DNA of 64,000 bases from Phycisphaerales bacterium (GTDB taxonomy: Bacteria > Planctomycetota > Phycisphaerae > Phycisphaerales > SM1A02), in NCBI GenBank assembly GCA_022446795.1, contig JAKVBX010000001.1, positions 350,107-414,106 of the forward strand, written 5' to 3'. Below, piece by piece: positions 18,158 to 26,446 of the stretch. The translations under genes and the position numbers were made by a program. The notes below the pieces were generated by a model. The model was given only the letters and a program-made list of their open reading frames with translations, was not told the DNA's origin and did not search any database. Position 1 is the stretch's first letter. Every line of letters begins with the position of its first letter.

Positions 18158-18739
18158 TTATCCATCGATCCGCAGCACCGAGACCTTGCCGGTCACGGGA
18201 GCGATCGTCACTTCGTATTCCGCGTCATGCCCGGTCAGGACGATCCGCCCTTCGCCGGCAGGTGTCCCTGGCGACTCAACGGTGCCTCCGAGCGAATCAA
18301 AGGTCAGCGATCGGCCACCATCATCAAGGTCCACTTCCGAGACCGAGACCGTGTCGAATCGCTGATCCTCGAGGTAGCTCACGATGTAGTAGCCCAGCCC
18401 ACGCACGGCGCCGCTGGGATCCGACACGTACTCCGCCGTCCCGGGGTCGTACGCCTCGTTGAAGTTCGAATCGCTCACGCAGAGCAGGCAGTAGCCGGTT
18501 CCATCATCGAAGAAGTGGATCCGACGGTACTCCTGGGCAGCCAGCGCCTCGGACTGCGCGAACGTGATATCCGCGATCAACCGGCGCACGGCCGACGAGG
18601 TCTCCAGGCGTCCCAGCCCCATCATCTGGGGAACCAGGAGCGCCGCGGCGATTCCAAGAAGCGCGATCACCATCAGCAGTTCGATGAGGGTGTACGCACG
18701 GGCAGGATGGTGTCGAGAGACGAGGTTCATGGCATTCAC
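18158..18739 (-). CDS. Type II secretion minor pseudopilin (GspH-like)
   Basis: Pseudopilin of 193 residues with a class III prepilin signal: a short basic leader ending A-YTLIELLMVIALLGI, with Glu at +5, processed by a prepilin peptidase not found in this window. The long hydrophobic helix spans about 16-38. The C-terminal part is a GspH-like beta domain with the pattern RLIADITFAQSEALAAQ. It starts with an ATGA overlap on the gene above; an ATG at 18730 is an alternative. It probably forms part of the tip of the pseudopilus. Confidence 0.85.
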   Translation of the reverse strand: MNAMNLVSRHHPARAYTLIELLMVIALLGIAAALLVPQMMGLGRLETSSAVRRLIADITFAQSEALAAQEYRRIHFFDDGTGYCLLCVSDSNFNEAYDPGTAEYVSDPSGAVRGLGYYIVSYLEDQRFDTVSVSEVDLDDGGRSLTFDSLGGTVESPGTPAGEGRIVLTGHDAEYEVTIAPVTGKVSVLRIDG

Positions 18740-19077
18740 CGACGGCGGGTGGTATTCCCCCGGGTCGTGGTGGATCCATCGGAGACCTTCACCGCGATGC
18801 CCCCGCTCTCCAACAATCCACGGAGGGCGACGAACTGTTCGCGAATCTGGGTCAGTTGCTGGATCATCTTGTCCCGCTGCTGAATGGCCTCACGTCCGAT
18901 AGCCGACACACCAGTCGGGGCCGGGGTCCGTCCACCAGCACGATTGGGCTGGCTGCGACTCTGGGCGACGGCGGTCTCGCCCGGGAAGGGCTGCTGGGCC
19001 ACTCGCGTCCAGACATCAACCGTCAGGAGCACGGCAATAACGGTCAAGACGACGTTCAGGTAGGTGTCCTTGCGCAC
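18736..19077 (-). CDS. Small single-pass membrane protein, unknown function
   Basis: Protein of 113 residues that I do not recognise. A membrane helix lies at about 5-27 (YLNVVLTVIAVLLTVDVW), then a Gln/Pro/Arg-rich linker, a predicted coiled coil (AIQQRDKMIQQLTQIREQF) and a short basic tail ending TTRRR. GTG at 19077 is chosen because GGAG lies seven bases upstream. It is the first gene of the gspH-to-gspF operon, after the gspG terminator, and overlaps the GspH-like gene, so it is presumably a part of this machine particular to the lineage. Confidence 0.6.
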   Translation of the reverse strand: MRKDTYLNVVLTVIAVLLTVDVWTRVAQQPFPGETAVAQSRSQPNRAGGRTPAPTGVSAIGREAIQQRDKMIQQLTQIREQFVALRGLLESGGIAVKVSDGSTTTRGNTTRRR

Positions 19078-19228
19078 AGGAGGTCTCCATGGAGGGGTGG
19101 AGGAACAATCAGCGGCATCTTCCGCACGTGAGTCCATCGGCCCGATTTCCAGGCCGCCCCAGTCAGATCCGGAGGTTCCGTTCCTTCTGGCTTGGCGCGT
19201 CCGAGAATCAGTGGCTTCAACCGCCCGG

Positions 19229-19272
19229 GAAAAAAGAGAGCGGGCGGCGGTGAGTCCTTCACCGTCGCCCGC
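19229..19272 (-). terminator. Intrinsic terminator after the major pseudopilin gene
   Basis: Stem of 14 positions (19240-19253 with 19259-19272, one mismatch), five-base loop, followed on the minus strand by CTC and six Ts. It separates the highly expressed pilin gene from the following operon and would limit read-through. Confidence 0.85.
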
Positions 19273-19338
19273 CTGCTCAGTCAGTCTCGGGATATGGCTC
19301 GATCCTTGGCTTCAGGCCCGAGTCAGAAATCAGTGCCG

Positions 19339-19779
19339 TCACGGCGTGTCCGCGTAATCGTTGTAGACGCTGCCGTCAGCCTTGTTGGCGACCAGGACGA
19401 AGTTGGTACCACCAGCGGACCAGTTGTTGTTGGCCGGGTTGATCTGCAGTGCCTCGAAACGCCAACCGTTACCAGCAGCCGCCCCAAAGTCAGAACTACC
19501 GGTAATCGGGTTCTTCGGGGGCCCAGGCAGGTAGCCGCCATTGATCATGTCAGTCCAGCCAGTCGCGGCAAGACCGGGATCGGAGCCGTTCTCAGCCCGA
19601 TAGAGCTCGATCTGGCTGCGAAGGGTCTGCAACTGGGTCCGAACGCTCGAATTGTTGGCGTCGTCAGCAGCGTTGGTGAACTGGGGAATCACGACGGCCG
19701 CGAGGATTCCGAGAATCACCACGACGATCAGGATCTCGATCAGCGTAAATGCCTTGCGGCTGTGAGCGCGAATAGTCAT
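19339..19779 (-). CDS. Major pseudopilin, GspG-like
   Basis: Pilin of 146 residues. The basic leader MTIRAHSRKA is followed by the cleavage site A-FTLIEILIVVVILGILA with Glu+5, then the 'AAVVIPQFTNAADDAN' stretch typical of planctomycete GspG proteins. The C-terminal domain is a GspG-type alpha/beta fold with PPKNPITGSSDF. Start 19779 is preferred over 19821 because it gives a normal short leader. A possible promoter (TTGCCC at 19816-19821, 16-base spacer, TAACAC) lies just upstream. With its own terminator it is a separate transcription unit, as expected for an abundant subunit. Confidence 0.9.
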   Translation of the reverse strand: MTIRAHSRKAFTLIEILIVVVILGILAAVVIPQFTNAADDANNSSVRTQLQTLRSQIELYRAENGSDPGLAATGWTDMINGGYLPGPPKNPITGSSDFGAAAGNGWRFEALQINPANNNWSAGGTNFVLVANKADGSVYNDYADTP

Positions 19780-20110
19780 GTCAGGGAAACTCCGTGTTAG
19801 CAAATGACGAGATTGGGGCAAGACCAGGAGTGGACGAGGCGCCGCGTCGCGGCCGGTGGAAACCCGTCCTCGGGCTGGCTATCGACAACAACCTCCAGCC
19901 GGGTCAGCCCCGCTCATGAATCAGCAGCATGAGCACCGAAACGACAGCCGGAACCACCCCCCACCTCCGCACAGGCCCTACAACCGGCCCCCCCTGCCCG
20001 CTCGAGAGCCCTTGACAGGCCCCCAGGCGGGGGGCCGATTCCGTGCGGAACCCGACAGCAGCCTGATAGAATCCGCATCCCCGACAGCTCTTCATCCGGA
20101 GTCGCGCAAG
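19780..20110. other. Intergenic region between gspG and the DUF1015 gene
   Basis: About 330 bp between divergent genes. It contains the probable gspG promoter near 19794-19821 (minus) and a TGATAGAAT -10 element at 20064-20072 (plus). The middle part is C-rich without a coding pattern I trust. No RNA gene or repeat was recognised. Confidence 0.5.
20067..20072 (+). promoter_or_regulatory. -10 box upstream of the DUF1015-serA-serC operon
   Basis: TAGAAT preceded by TGA (extended -10-like TGATAGAAT), 38 bases before the chosen ATG. No convincing -35. Confidence 0.45.
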
Positions 20111-21385
20111 ATGCTCAGAGTCAAGGCTTTCGAGGCCATACACCCACCGTACAACCGGGCTGCGGCCATCGCCTCGCCCCCCTACGACGTCATGAGCACC
20201 GCCGAGGCCCGTGTCCTCGCTGGCGACGACCCGGACAACTTCCTGCATGTCATCCGACCGGAGATCGACCTGCCGGAAGGAACCGATCCACACACGGATG
20301 CGGTCTATGCGACCGCCACGACAAACTTCAAACGACTGTTGGAGTCAGGGGCGCTGCTCCGGGATTCGGATGCGGGCATCTTCCTGTACCGCCAGGCGAT
20401 CCCGGGCCACAGCCAGATCGGCCTCGTGTGCTGCTGCCGCGTACAGGACTACCTCGACGATCTGATTCGCAAGCACGAACGAACCCGCCCGGACAAGGAA
20501 GACGATCGAACGCGACATGTTCGAGCCGTCGACGCCAATACCGGCCCGGTCTTCCTGACCTACCGAGACCATGATCCGATCAATCACCTGGTCACCATGG
20601 ACTCGGCGACACGGCCCGTCTTCCACTTCCAGTCTCCCGACGGCGTGACCCACACGGGGTGGCGCGTGGCTGATCCCGATGCCTACATCGCCGGATTCAC
20701 GGAAGTCCCCGCGGCCTACGTCGCCGACGGTCACCACCGGGCCGCCTCCGCCGCCCGAGCGGCCCGTGAGATCGCGAACGAACACGCCCGCTCCGCCGTC
20801 GACGGCGATGCCGAGTCGGACTGGTTCCTCAGCGTGCTGTTCCCCGCCAGCCAGTTGAGCATCCTGCCGTACAACCGGATCGTGACAACGCGAGGCCAAC
20901 TGTCCGGCCCCGATGCCCTCAAGACGCTGGCCCAACTGGGCACGATTCACGAGGGCACGGACCCTGCGATCCAGGCCGCCGGCAGCTTCGGGATCTATCT
21001 CGACGGCCAGTGGATCCGGCTGGAACTGGACCACGACTCGATCGACTGGACGGATCCAATCGCCTCGCTCGACGTCTCGCTGCTGCACGATCGGATCCTG
21101 GAGCCACTGCTTGGCATCCAGGACGAGCGAACCGATCCAAACATCGAGTTCGTCGGTGGCATCCGGGGCTGCGATGAACTGGCCCGTCGGGTGGATGCCC
21201 ACGGGGATGCAATCGCCTTCTCCCTGAATGCCACGACCATCGACCAGTTGCTTGCGGTCGCCGATGCCGGCATGTGCATGCCGCCCAAGTCGACCTGGTT
21301 CGAACCCAAGCTTCGAAGCGGCCTCTTCGTCCACTCGCTGGACTCCACCTCGATTTCCACTCACGTCATGTCCCAAGGGACCTGA
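20111..21385 (+). CDS. DUF1015 family protein
   Basis: Protein of 424 residues with the DUF1015 signature opening (VKAFEAIHPPYNRAAAIASPPYDV), then VIRPEIDLP, a strand/loop YRQAIPGHSQIGLVCCCRV, the highly conserved YVADGHHRAASAAR near residue 205, and SILPYNRIV. The reaction is unknown. The conserved DGHHR box suggests a metal- or phosphate-dependent, ParB-like or kinase-like activity, but this is guesswork. It begins the operon with serA and serC, an association I recall from several unrelated bacteria, so a role linked to phosphoserine is likely. Start chosen at the family's usual N-terminus; no clear ribosome site. Confidence 0.85.
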   Translation: MLRVKAFEAIHPPYNRAAAIASPPYDVMSTAEARVLAGDDPDNFLHVIRPEIDLPEGTDPHTDAVYATATTNFKRLLESGALLRDSDAGIFLYRQAIPGHSQIGLVCCCRVQDYLDDLIRKHERTRPDKEDDRTRHVRAVDANTGPVFLTYRDHDPINHLVTMDSATRPVFHFQSPDGVTHTGWRVADPDAYIAGFTEVPAAYVADGHHRAASAARAAREIANEHARSAVDGDAESDWFLSVLFPASQLSILPYNRIVTTRGQLSGPDALKTLAQLGTIHEGTDPAIQAAGSFGIYLDGQWIRLELDHDSIDWTDPIASLDVSLLHDRILEPLLGIQDERTDPNIEFVGGIRGCDELARRVDAHGDAIAFSLNATTIDQLLAVADAGMCMPPKSTWFEPKLRSGLFVHSLDSTSISTHVMSQGT

Positions 21386-21413
21386 CCCTTCCACTGTTCA
21401 CCGGGATGACATC

Positions 21414-22706
21414 ATGGGCACTTCCTCCCCGACAACCAGCACGACCAACCAGGCAGAAGGAACCGCAGGCGAATCGCAGGCGACCGTCCTTCTCGCGGAC
21501 TCCTTCCAGCCTTCTGGAATCGCCGCGCTTGAGCAGCAAGGCTGCCATGTTCACGTGGACCCATCACTCGAAGGTGACGCACTGGTTGATGCCATTCGCG
21601 AGCATGACCCGCAGGTCCTGGTCGTTCGATCCACCCGGGTCTCCGACGCGGCCATCGCCGCAGGGCAGAGCCTGAGCCTGATCGTTCGAGCCGGCGCCGG
21701 ATACGACACGATCGATACGACAGCCGCGTCCGCCCAGGGCATCTCGGTTGCCAACTGCCCGGGCATGAATGCACTGGCCGTCGCGGAGCTGGCCTGGGGT
21801 CTGATCCTGGCCTGCGACCGCCGGATCCCGGACCAGACCATCGACCTTCGGGCCGGGACCTGGAAGAAGAAGGAATACGCCAAGGCCGCCGGCCTGCACG
21901 GCCGGACACTCGGCGTCATCGGACTGGGCCGTATCGGCCTGGCCGTGGCCCGCCGGGGCCAGGCCTTCGGCATGAAGGTCATTGCGTGGTCCCGCAGCCT
22001 GACGGCAGATACCGCGGATCACCTCGGAATCGGCTGGTGCGAGGAACTGGGCAACCTTGCCCGGATGGCCGATGTCGTCTCCATCAACGTGGCCGCGAAC
22101 GCCGACACGAAGCACCTCATCGACGCCAGTTTCTGCGATGCCCTGCGACCGGGTGCCATCGTGGTCAATACGAGCCGGGGCAGTGTCATCGACCAGGACG
22201 CGTTGCGAACAGCCATTCGAGACAAGAACGTCCGGGCCGGCCTGGATGTCTTCGCGGATGAACCCGCCGCCGGAGACCCGGCATTCTCAGACGCCATCGT
22301 CCAGGAACCCGGCGTCTATGGCACGCATCATGTCGGCGCCAGCACCGCACAGGCCCAGGAGGCCATTGCCGCGGAAGTCGTTCGCATCATCAGCACCTGG
22401 CTGGACTCCGGCGAGGTCCCCAACTGCGTCAATCTGGCGACGCGGACATCGGCATCCGAACTGCTTTCCGTCCGGCATCTCAACAAGCCCGGTGTCCTCG
22501 CACACGTCTTCGACGTCATCGGGCGTGGCGGCGTCAATGTCGAGGAGATGGAGAACGTGATCTATGCCGACGCGGTGGCCGCATGTGCCCGTATCCAACT
22601 CGATCGTTCCATCGGCGAAGATGACCTGGAAGCTGTTCGATCCCATGAGCACGTGATCAGCGTCACGCGATCTGCCATCAAGACCCCAGATACTCCCGGA
22701 GCCTGA
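21414..22706 (+). CDS. serA: D-3-phosphoglycerate dehydrogenase
   Basis: Enzyme of 430 residues for the first step of serine synthesis, oxidising 3-phosphoglycerate to 3-phosphohydroxypyruvate with NAD. The N-terminal half-domain has VVRSTRVSDAAI. The Rossmann motif is GVIGLGRIGLAVARRGQAFG, the catalytic Arg is in VNTSRGSVIDQDAL, Glu in DVFADEP and His in YGTHHVGAST. A C-terminal ACT domain (SVRHLNKPGVLAHVFDVIG) suggests allosteric control, perhaps by serine. The first 25 residues are a Thr/Ser-rich extension. It lies 28 bp after DUF1015 and 2 bp before serC. Confidence 0.93.
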   Translation: MGTSSPTTSTTNQAEGTAGESQATVLLADSFQPSGIAALEQQGCHVHVDPSLEGDALVDAIREHDPQVLVVRSTRVSDAAIAAGQSLSLIVRAGAGYDTIDTTAASAQGISVANCPGMNALAVAELAWGLILACDRRIPDQTIDLRAGTWKKKEYAKAAGLHGRTLGVIGLGRIGLAVARRGQAFGMKVIAWSRSLTADTADHLGIGWCEELGNLARMADVVSINVAANADTKHLIDASFCDALRPGAIVVNTSRGSVIDQDALRTAIRDKNVRAGLDVFADEPAAGDPAFSDAIVQEPGVYGTHHVGASTAQAQEAIAAEVVRIISTWLDSGEVPNCVNLATRTSASELLSVRHLNKPGVLAHVFDVIGRGGVNVEEMENVIYADAVAACARIQLDRSIGEDDLEAVRSHEHVISVTRSAIKTPDTPGA

Positions 22707-22708
22707 TC

Positions 22709-23806
22709 ATGACCAGCACCTCGACCACGCGAACGCTGAACTTCTCCGCGGGCCCCGGCATTCTCCCGGAATGCCTGATTCAGCAGGCCCAGGAGGACCT
22801 GTGGGATCTCGCCGGTACCGGCATCGGTGTCATGGAACACAGCCACCGCGGCAAGGCCATCACGACCGTCTTCGAAAACGCCATTGAGAACTGCCGCCGT
22901 GTCGGCCAGGTGCCCGAGGACTTCGAGATCCTGTTTCTCCAGGGCGGTGCGTCGCTGCAGTTCGCGATGATCCCCATGGCGTTCCTCAATCCAAACCGTC
23001 GGGCGGATTACGTCAATACCGGGTCCTGGTCGAGCAAGGCCATCGACGAAGCCCGTCGCTTCGGCAATGTCAACGTGGCCTGGGATGGCGTCGGCGAGCA
23101 CTTCCGCCGGATTCCCAAGCCTGATGAATGCCCGTGGAGCGAGGACGCCGCGTATTCCTACTACTGCTCGAACAATACGATCTATGGGACCCGGTGGCCC
23201 ACCACTCCGACGACGACAGCCCCGCTGATCGCCGACATGAGCAGCGAGATGTACTCCCGACCGATCGACTGGTCAGCGCATGACATGGTCTACGCTGGCG
23301 CACAGAAGAACCTCGGGCCCGCAGGGGTCACCATGGTCATCATCCGCCGGTCGCTGCTGGAGAAGGCCACGACCGATCTTCCCATGATGCTGCGGTACGA
23401 GACCTATGCCAAGAACCGGTCGATGTACAACACGCCCCCGGTCTTCCCCATCTACTTCGTCGGACTGGTGTTCCAGTGGATTCTCGACAACGGCGGCGTC
23501 GCCGGCATCGAGGAACTGAATGAACGCAAGGCCGGGTACATCTACGATGCCATCGACTCCTCGGGCGGGTTCTATCGCGGCCACGCCGACGTGGCCGACC
23601 GTTCACGAATGAACATCACGTTCCGTTGCCCCAGCGAAGACATCGAAGCGAAGTTCATCGAGGAAGCCGCACAGCATGACATGGTCAACCTGAAGGGCCA
23701 TCGAAGCGTCGGTGGACTTCGGGCATCGGTGTACAACGCCTTCCCTGAGGCTGGCTGCCGACAACTGGCCGAATTCATGGCCGACTTCGCCCAGCGAAAC
23801 GGCTGA
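22709..23806 (+). CDS. serC: Phosphoserine aminotransferase
   Basis: PLP enzyme of 365 residues, second step of serine synthesis. It opens with LNFSAGPGILPECLIQQAQE, has the phosphate-binding VMEHSHRGKAI and LQGGASLQFAMIPMAF, and the PLP lysine in YAGAQKNLGPAGVTMVI near residue 200. The C-terminal FRCPSEDIEAKF and GGLRASVYNAF are typical. It starts 2 bp after serA, so the two are co-translated. No serB is nearby. It ends 2 bp from the converging fructosamine-kinase-like gene, with no terminator seen between. Confidence 0.95.
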   Translation: MTSTSTTRTLNFSAGPGILPECLIQQAQEDLWDLAGTGIGVMEHSHRGKAITTVFENAIENCRRVGQVPEDFEILFLQGGASLQFAMIPMAFLNPNRRADYVNTGSWSSKAIDEARRFGNVNVAWDGVGEHFRRIPKPDECPWSEDAAYSYYCSNNTIYGTRWPTTPTTTAPLIADMSSEMYSRPIDWSAHDMVYAGAQKNLGPAGVTMVIIRRSLLEKATTDLPMMLRYETYAKNRSMYNTPPVFPIYFVGLVFQWILDNGGVAGIEELNERKAGYIYDAIDSSGGFYRGHADVADRSRMNITFRCPSEDIEAKFIEEAAQHDMVNLKGHRSVGGLRASVYNAFPEAGCRQLAEFMADFAQRNG

Positions 23807-23808
23807 CG

Positions 23809-24714
23809 TCACCCCTGCCCGGACACCCGCAGGATCCGCTTGGCCATGTCCATGACCTGGCCAAGGTATCCCCGCCCGAAGAGATTCAGGTGATTCAGCA
23901 GGTGGTACAACTGGTACACCGCCAACCGAGTCGCGTCCTCGTCAGCATCATCCGTCCTTGCTTCGGCATAGGCCCGGGTGCAGGACGCCGGGATTCCCCC
24001 GAAGAGTTGCATCATGGCGATGTCAGCCCACCCATCTCCGACTGAACAGGCCGGGTCAATGATCGACATGCGACCATCTGCCATGGGCAGTACGTTGCCG
24101 CTCCAGAGATCACCATGCAGAAGTGACGCTCGTGGACGAGCGGGCAGGACCTGGTCCAACCCGGCGATCACCTGGTCGAGCAATCGCCCCTCCTCCCCCT
24201 GGAGATGGCCGGCCTCCCTGGCCCACTGCACCTGTGGCGCCAATCGACAGTTCCTGTTGAAATCAACCCAGTCCTCGGACCATGTATTGACCTGCGGTGT
24301 GGCACCGATGAAATTGTCGATCTCGAAGCCATACTGGTGGCCCATGTCAATCTCATGCATGCGTGCCAGGGCCTGCCCCATCACCTCCCACGAACCAGGC
24401 GCCGGCGACCCCGGCTCGATCCACTCCATCACGAGAACCGCCCCCGAGGCCTGATCGCCGAGCCCCAGGACAGATGGGATCACGAGCGGTTGCCCGGGGA
24501 GTTCACAGAGGGAACGCAGCCCGTGGCACTCCGCCTTGAGTTGGGCCACGCCATCACCACCCAGGGCACGCTTGCAGACGACCGGCGCACGGCCATCAAA
24601 TTCAATTCGCATCACCTCGTGAATACACCCGCCGGAAAGCGAACGGCAACTCGTGGGGGTATCCGGAATGCCAACGGCTGCGAGGGCGTCCCGGAGGGCC
24701 GCCGGAGTCGTCAT
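23809..24714 (-). CDS. Fructosamine-kinase/aminoglycoside-phosphotransferase-fold protein
   Basis: Kinase-fold protein of 301 residues. N-lobe LSGGCIHEVMRIEF, lysine in VVCKRALGG, hinge LVMEWIEPG, catalytic loop LLHGDLWSGNVLP and metal site SIIDPACSVGDGWADIAM. The HGDLWSGN form is characteristic of fructosamine/ketosamine-3-kinases, which phosphorylate Amadori products so they fall apart. Length and motifs match. It overlaps the LMW phosphatase gene by four bases, and bacterial FN3K-LMW-PTP pairs are known. The last gene of the EPS operon; whether it serves EPS or protein deglycation is unclear. Confidence 0.88.
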   Translation of the reverse strand: MTTPAALRDALAAVGIPDTPTSCRSLSGGCIHEVMRIEFDGRAPVVCKRALGGDGVAQLKAECHGLRSLCELPGQPLVIPSVLGLGDQASGAVLVMEWIEPGSPAPGSWEVMGQALARMHEIDMGHQYGFEIDNFIGATPQVNTWSEDWVDFNRNCRLAPQVQWAREAGHLQGEEGRLLDQVIAGLDQVLPARPRASLLHGDLWSGNVLPMADGRMSIIDPACSVGDGWADIAMMQLFGGIPASCTRAYAEARTDDADEDATRLAVYQLYHLLNHLNLFGRGYLGQVMDMAKRILRVSGQG

Positions 24715-25181
24715 GACGGACGCTTCCCAAGCCGATCGATGATCGCCAGGCAGGTCTCATCGAGCATGTCGAAGACCTCGTTGAAGCCTTCCTTGCCACC
24801 GTAGTACGGATCCGGCACATCCTGGCCACCACGCTCGGGGTGGTAGTCCAGCATCAGCTTCGTCCGGTCGGGGTCTCCACCCTGGCCGAGGACCCGCTTC
24901 AGGATGTCACCATCAGAACACAGGATGAGATCGAAGTCCTCGAAGTCCGTCTCGCGGATCTGGCGAGCCTGCCCCTTGAGCACGATGCCCTTGCGCTTGG
25001 CGGCCTTGCACATGCGTTCATCGGGCGGCTCGCCGGCATGCCAGGCGCCGATGCCCGCCGAGTCGATTCTCAGTTCACCGATGCCTGCTTCCTTCGCGTG
25101 GTGACGGAGCAGTGCCTCACCCATGGGGCTCCGGCAGATGTTCCCCATGCAGACGAACAGGATCCGTTTCGGAAATGACAT
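24711..25181 (-). CDS. Low-molecular-weight protein tyrosine phosphatase
   Basis: Phosphatase of 156 residues. P-loop C(X)5R is at 11-17 (VCMGNICRSP), the general acid loop is DVPDPYYGGKEGF near residue 125, and the SAGIGAWHAGEPPD region is typical. All catalytic residues are present. Such enzymes usually dephosphorylate the BY-kinase of an EPS operon (Wzb/Wzc pairs), and a Wzz/BY-kinase-like protein is encoded three genes upstream. The start overlaps the WecA-like stop by one base (TGATG), and the end overlaps the FN3K-like gene. The alternative role, partner of the FN3K-like kinase, is equally consistent with position. Confidence 0.92.
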   Translation of the reverse strand: MSFPKRILFVCMGNICRSPMGEALLRHHAKEAGIGELRIDSAGIGAWHAGEPPDERMCKAAKRKGIVLKGQARQIRETDFEDFDLILCSDGDILKRVLGQGGDPDRTKLMLDYHPERGGQDVPDPYYGGKEGFNEVFDMLDETCLAIIDRLGKRPS

Positions 25182-26446
25182 CAGGAGGCCCCCTTCAGCG
25201 ACTGCCGCTTCTGCACCAAACCCATGCGAATACCGATCACCACGACACTTCCATAGACCCCGATGAACACGAGATAGACCACCAGGACCCGCAAGTCACC
25301 CAGCAGGACCATCGCCGCAACAGCGACACCCAGCGACGCCAGCACCAGTTCCAGCCCATACACGGCCAGCACAGCACGCTTGACGCCGCCAAGCCAGGCT
25401 TTCAACACATGATGCAGATGCTTGGCGTCCGGATCCGACATGCGGAGGCCCTGGACCTTCCGCCGAAAGATCGCGAGGATCGTGTCCACGATGGGGACGC
25501 CGAATATCAACAGTCCGGCCAGGACCAGGTGGGTTTCCCCTTGTTCACCCAGCATGAGAATGACCACGACACAGCAGTAACCCAACAACAGGGACCCACA
25601 GTCACCCAGGAAGATTGTCGCTGGATTGAAATTGTGCGGCAGGAAACCGAGGACCGCACCCAACAGGGCCAGGCTGAGAACGATCCTGGCACCAGACAGG
25701 GTCACCCCCTCGTTGCCGGAAACGCCATCAGGCAGCAACGTGGTCAAGTGCGCCACGTCCCCCTCGGTCAGGTGCGAGGCCATCAGCAGTGACAAGGCCA
25801 GGAGGCCAACCGCGATGATGGCGACGGTTCCGCTGAGCAGGCCATCGAGCCCGTCCACCAGGTTGGCCGCATTACAGCCACCCAGTACGAAGATGGCGAT
25901 GATCGCCGTTCCAATCCACTCGGTCACATTGACCGGAATGTCGACGACCGGCGTGGGGACCGTGAACTCAAGCACCGAGAGACCGAAGAGATAGTCCAGC
26001 AGACCGGCGGCAACCCGGGTTCCGATGTCATTGAGCGCCAGGAGTGCCGCCGCAACGAGTTGCCCCGCGATCTTGAGCCGTGGATCCCACCCCCAGACGT
26101 CATCGGCCAGCCCCGTGAACGCAATCGCGATCATGCCTCCGACGATCGAGACTGGCAAAGGACGGTACGCGGCCGGCTCGCCCGCCACCAGGACATAGCT
26201 GATGGCGATCCCGACCAGCAGGCCCATGAAGACCGCCATGCCACCCAGGTAGGGAATCGCGCGATGATGAACCTTCCGGGCGTCATCTGGAAGATCGATG
26301 ACTTTCGACGCCAACGCCAGTTGGCGGAACAGGGGCGTGATGAACAGGACCACGAGGAAGGACAACACGAATACCGGCAGGTAGTCCACCAGCAGTGTCC
26401 ACACCGTCGCATTCCCCACGATGGCCTCGGCTGCTGGAGTGTTCAT
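25181..26446 (-). CDS. Undecaprenyl-phosphate sugar-1-phosphate transferase (WecA/TagO/MraY family)
   Basis: Polytopic enzyme of 421 residues with about 11 membrane helices. Diagnostic loops are DDARKVHHRAIPYLGG (50-66), GLADDVWGW, NAANLVDGLDGLLSG with the catalytic aspartates, TIFLGDCGSLLLGY and a C-terminal LHHVLKAWL His motif. It loads a first sugar phosphate, probably N-acetylhexosamine, on undecaprenyl phosphate to start the polysaccharide. The insertion around 130-165 lies between helices. Overlaps with both neighbours show tight coupling in the EPS operon. It could also serve cell-wall polymers. Confidence 0.92.
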   Translation of the reverse strand: MNTPAAEAIVGNATVWTLLVDYLPVFVLSFLVVLFITPLFRQLALASKVIDLPDDARKVHHRAIPYLGGMAVFMGLLVGIAISYVLVAGEPAAYRPLPVSIVGGMIAIAFTGLADDVWGWDPRLKIAGQLVAAALLALNDIGTRVAAGLLDYLFGLSVLEFTVPTPVVDIPVNVTEWIGTAIIAIFVLGGCNAANLVDGLDGLLSGTVAIIAVGLLALSLLMASHLTEGDVAHLTTLLPDGVSGNEGVTLSGARIVLSLALLGAVLGFLPHNFNPATIFLGDCGSLLLGYCCVVVILMLGEQGETHLVLAGLLIFGVPIVDTILAIFRRKVQGLRMSDPDAKHLHHVLKAWLGGVKRAVLAVYGLELVLASLGVAVAAMVLLGDLRVLVVYLVFIGVYGSVVVIGIRMGLVQKRQSLKGAS

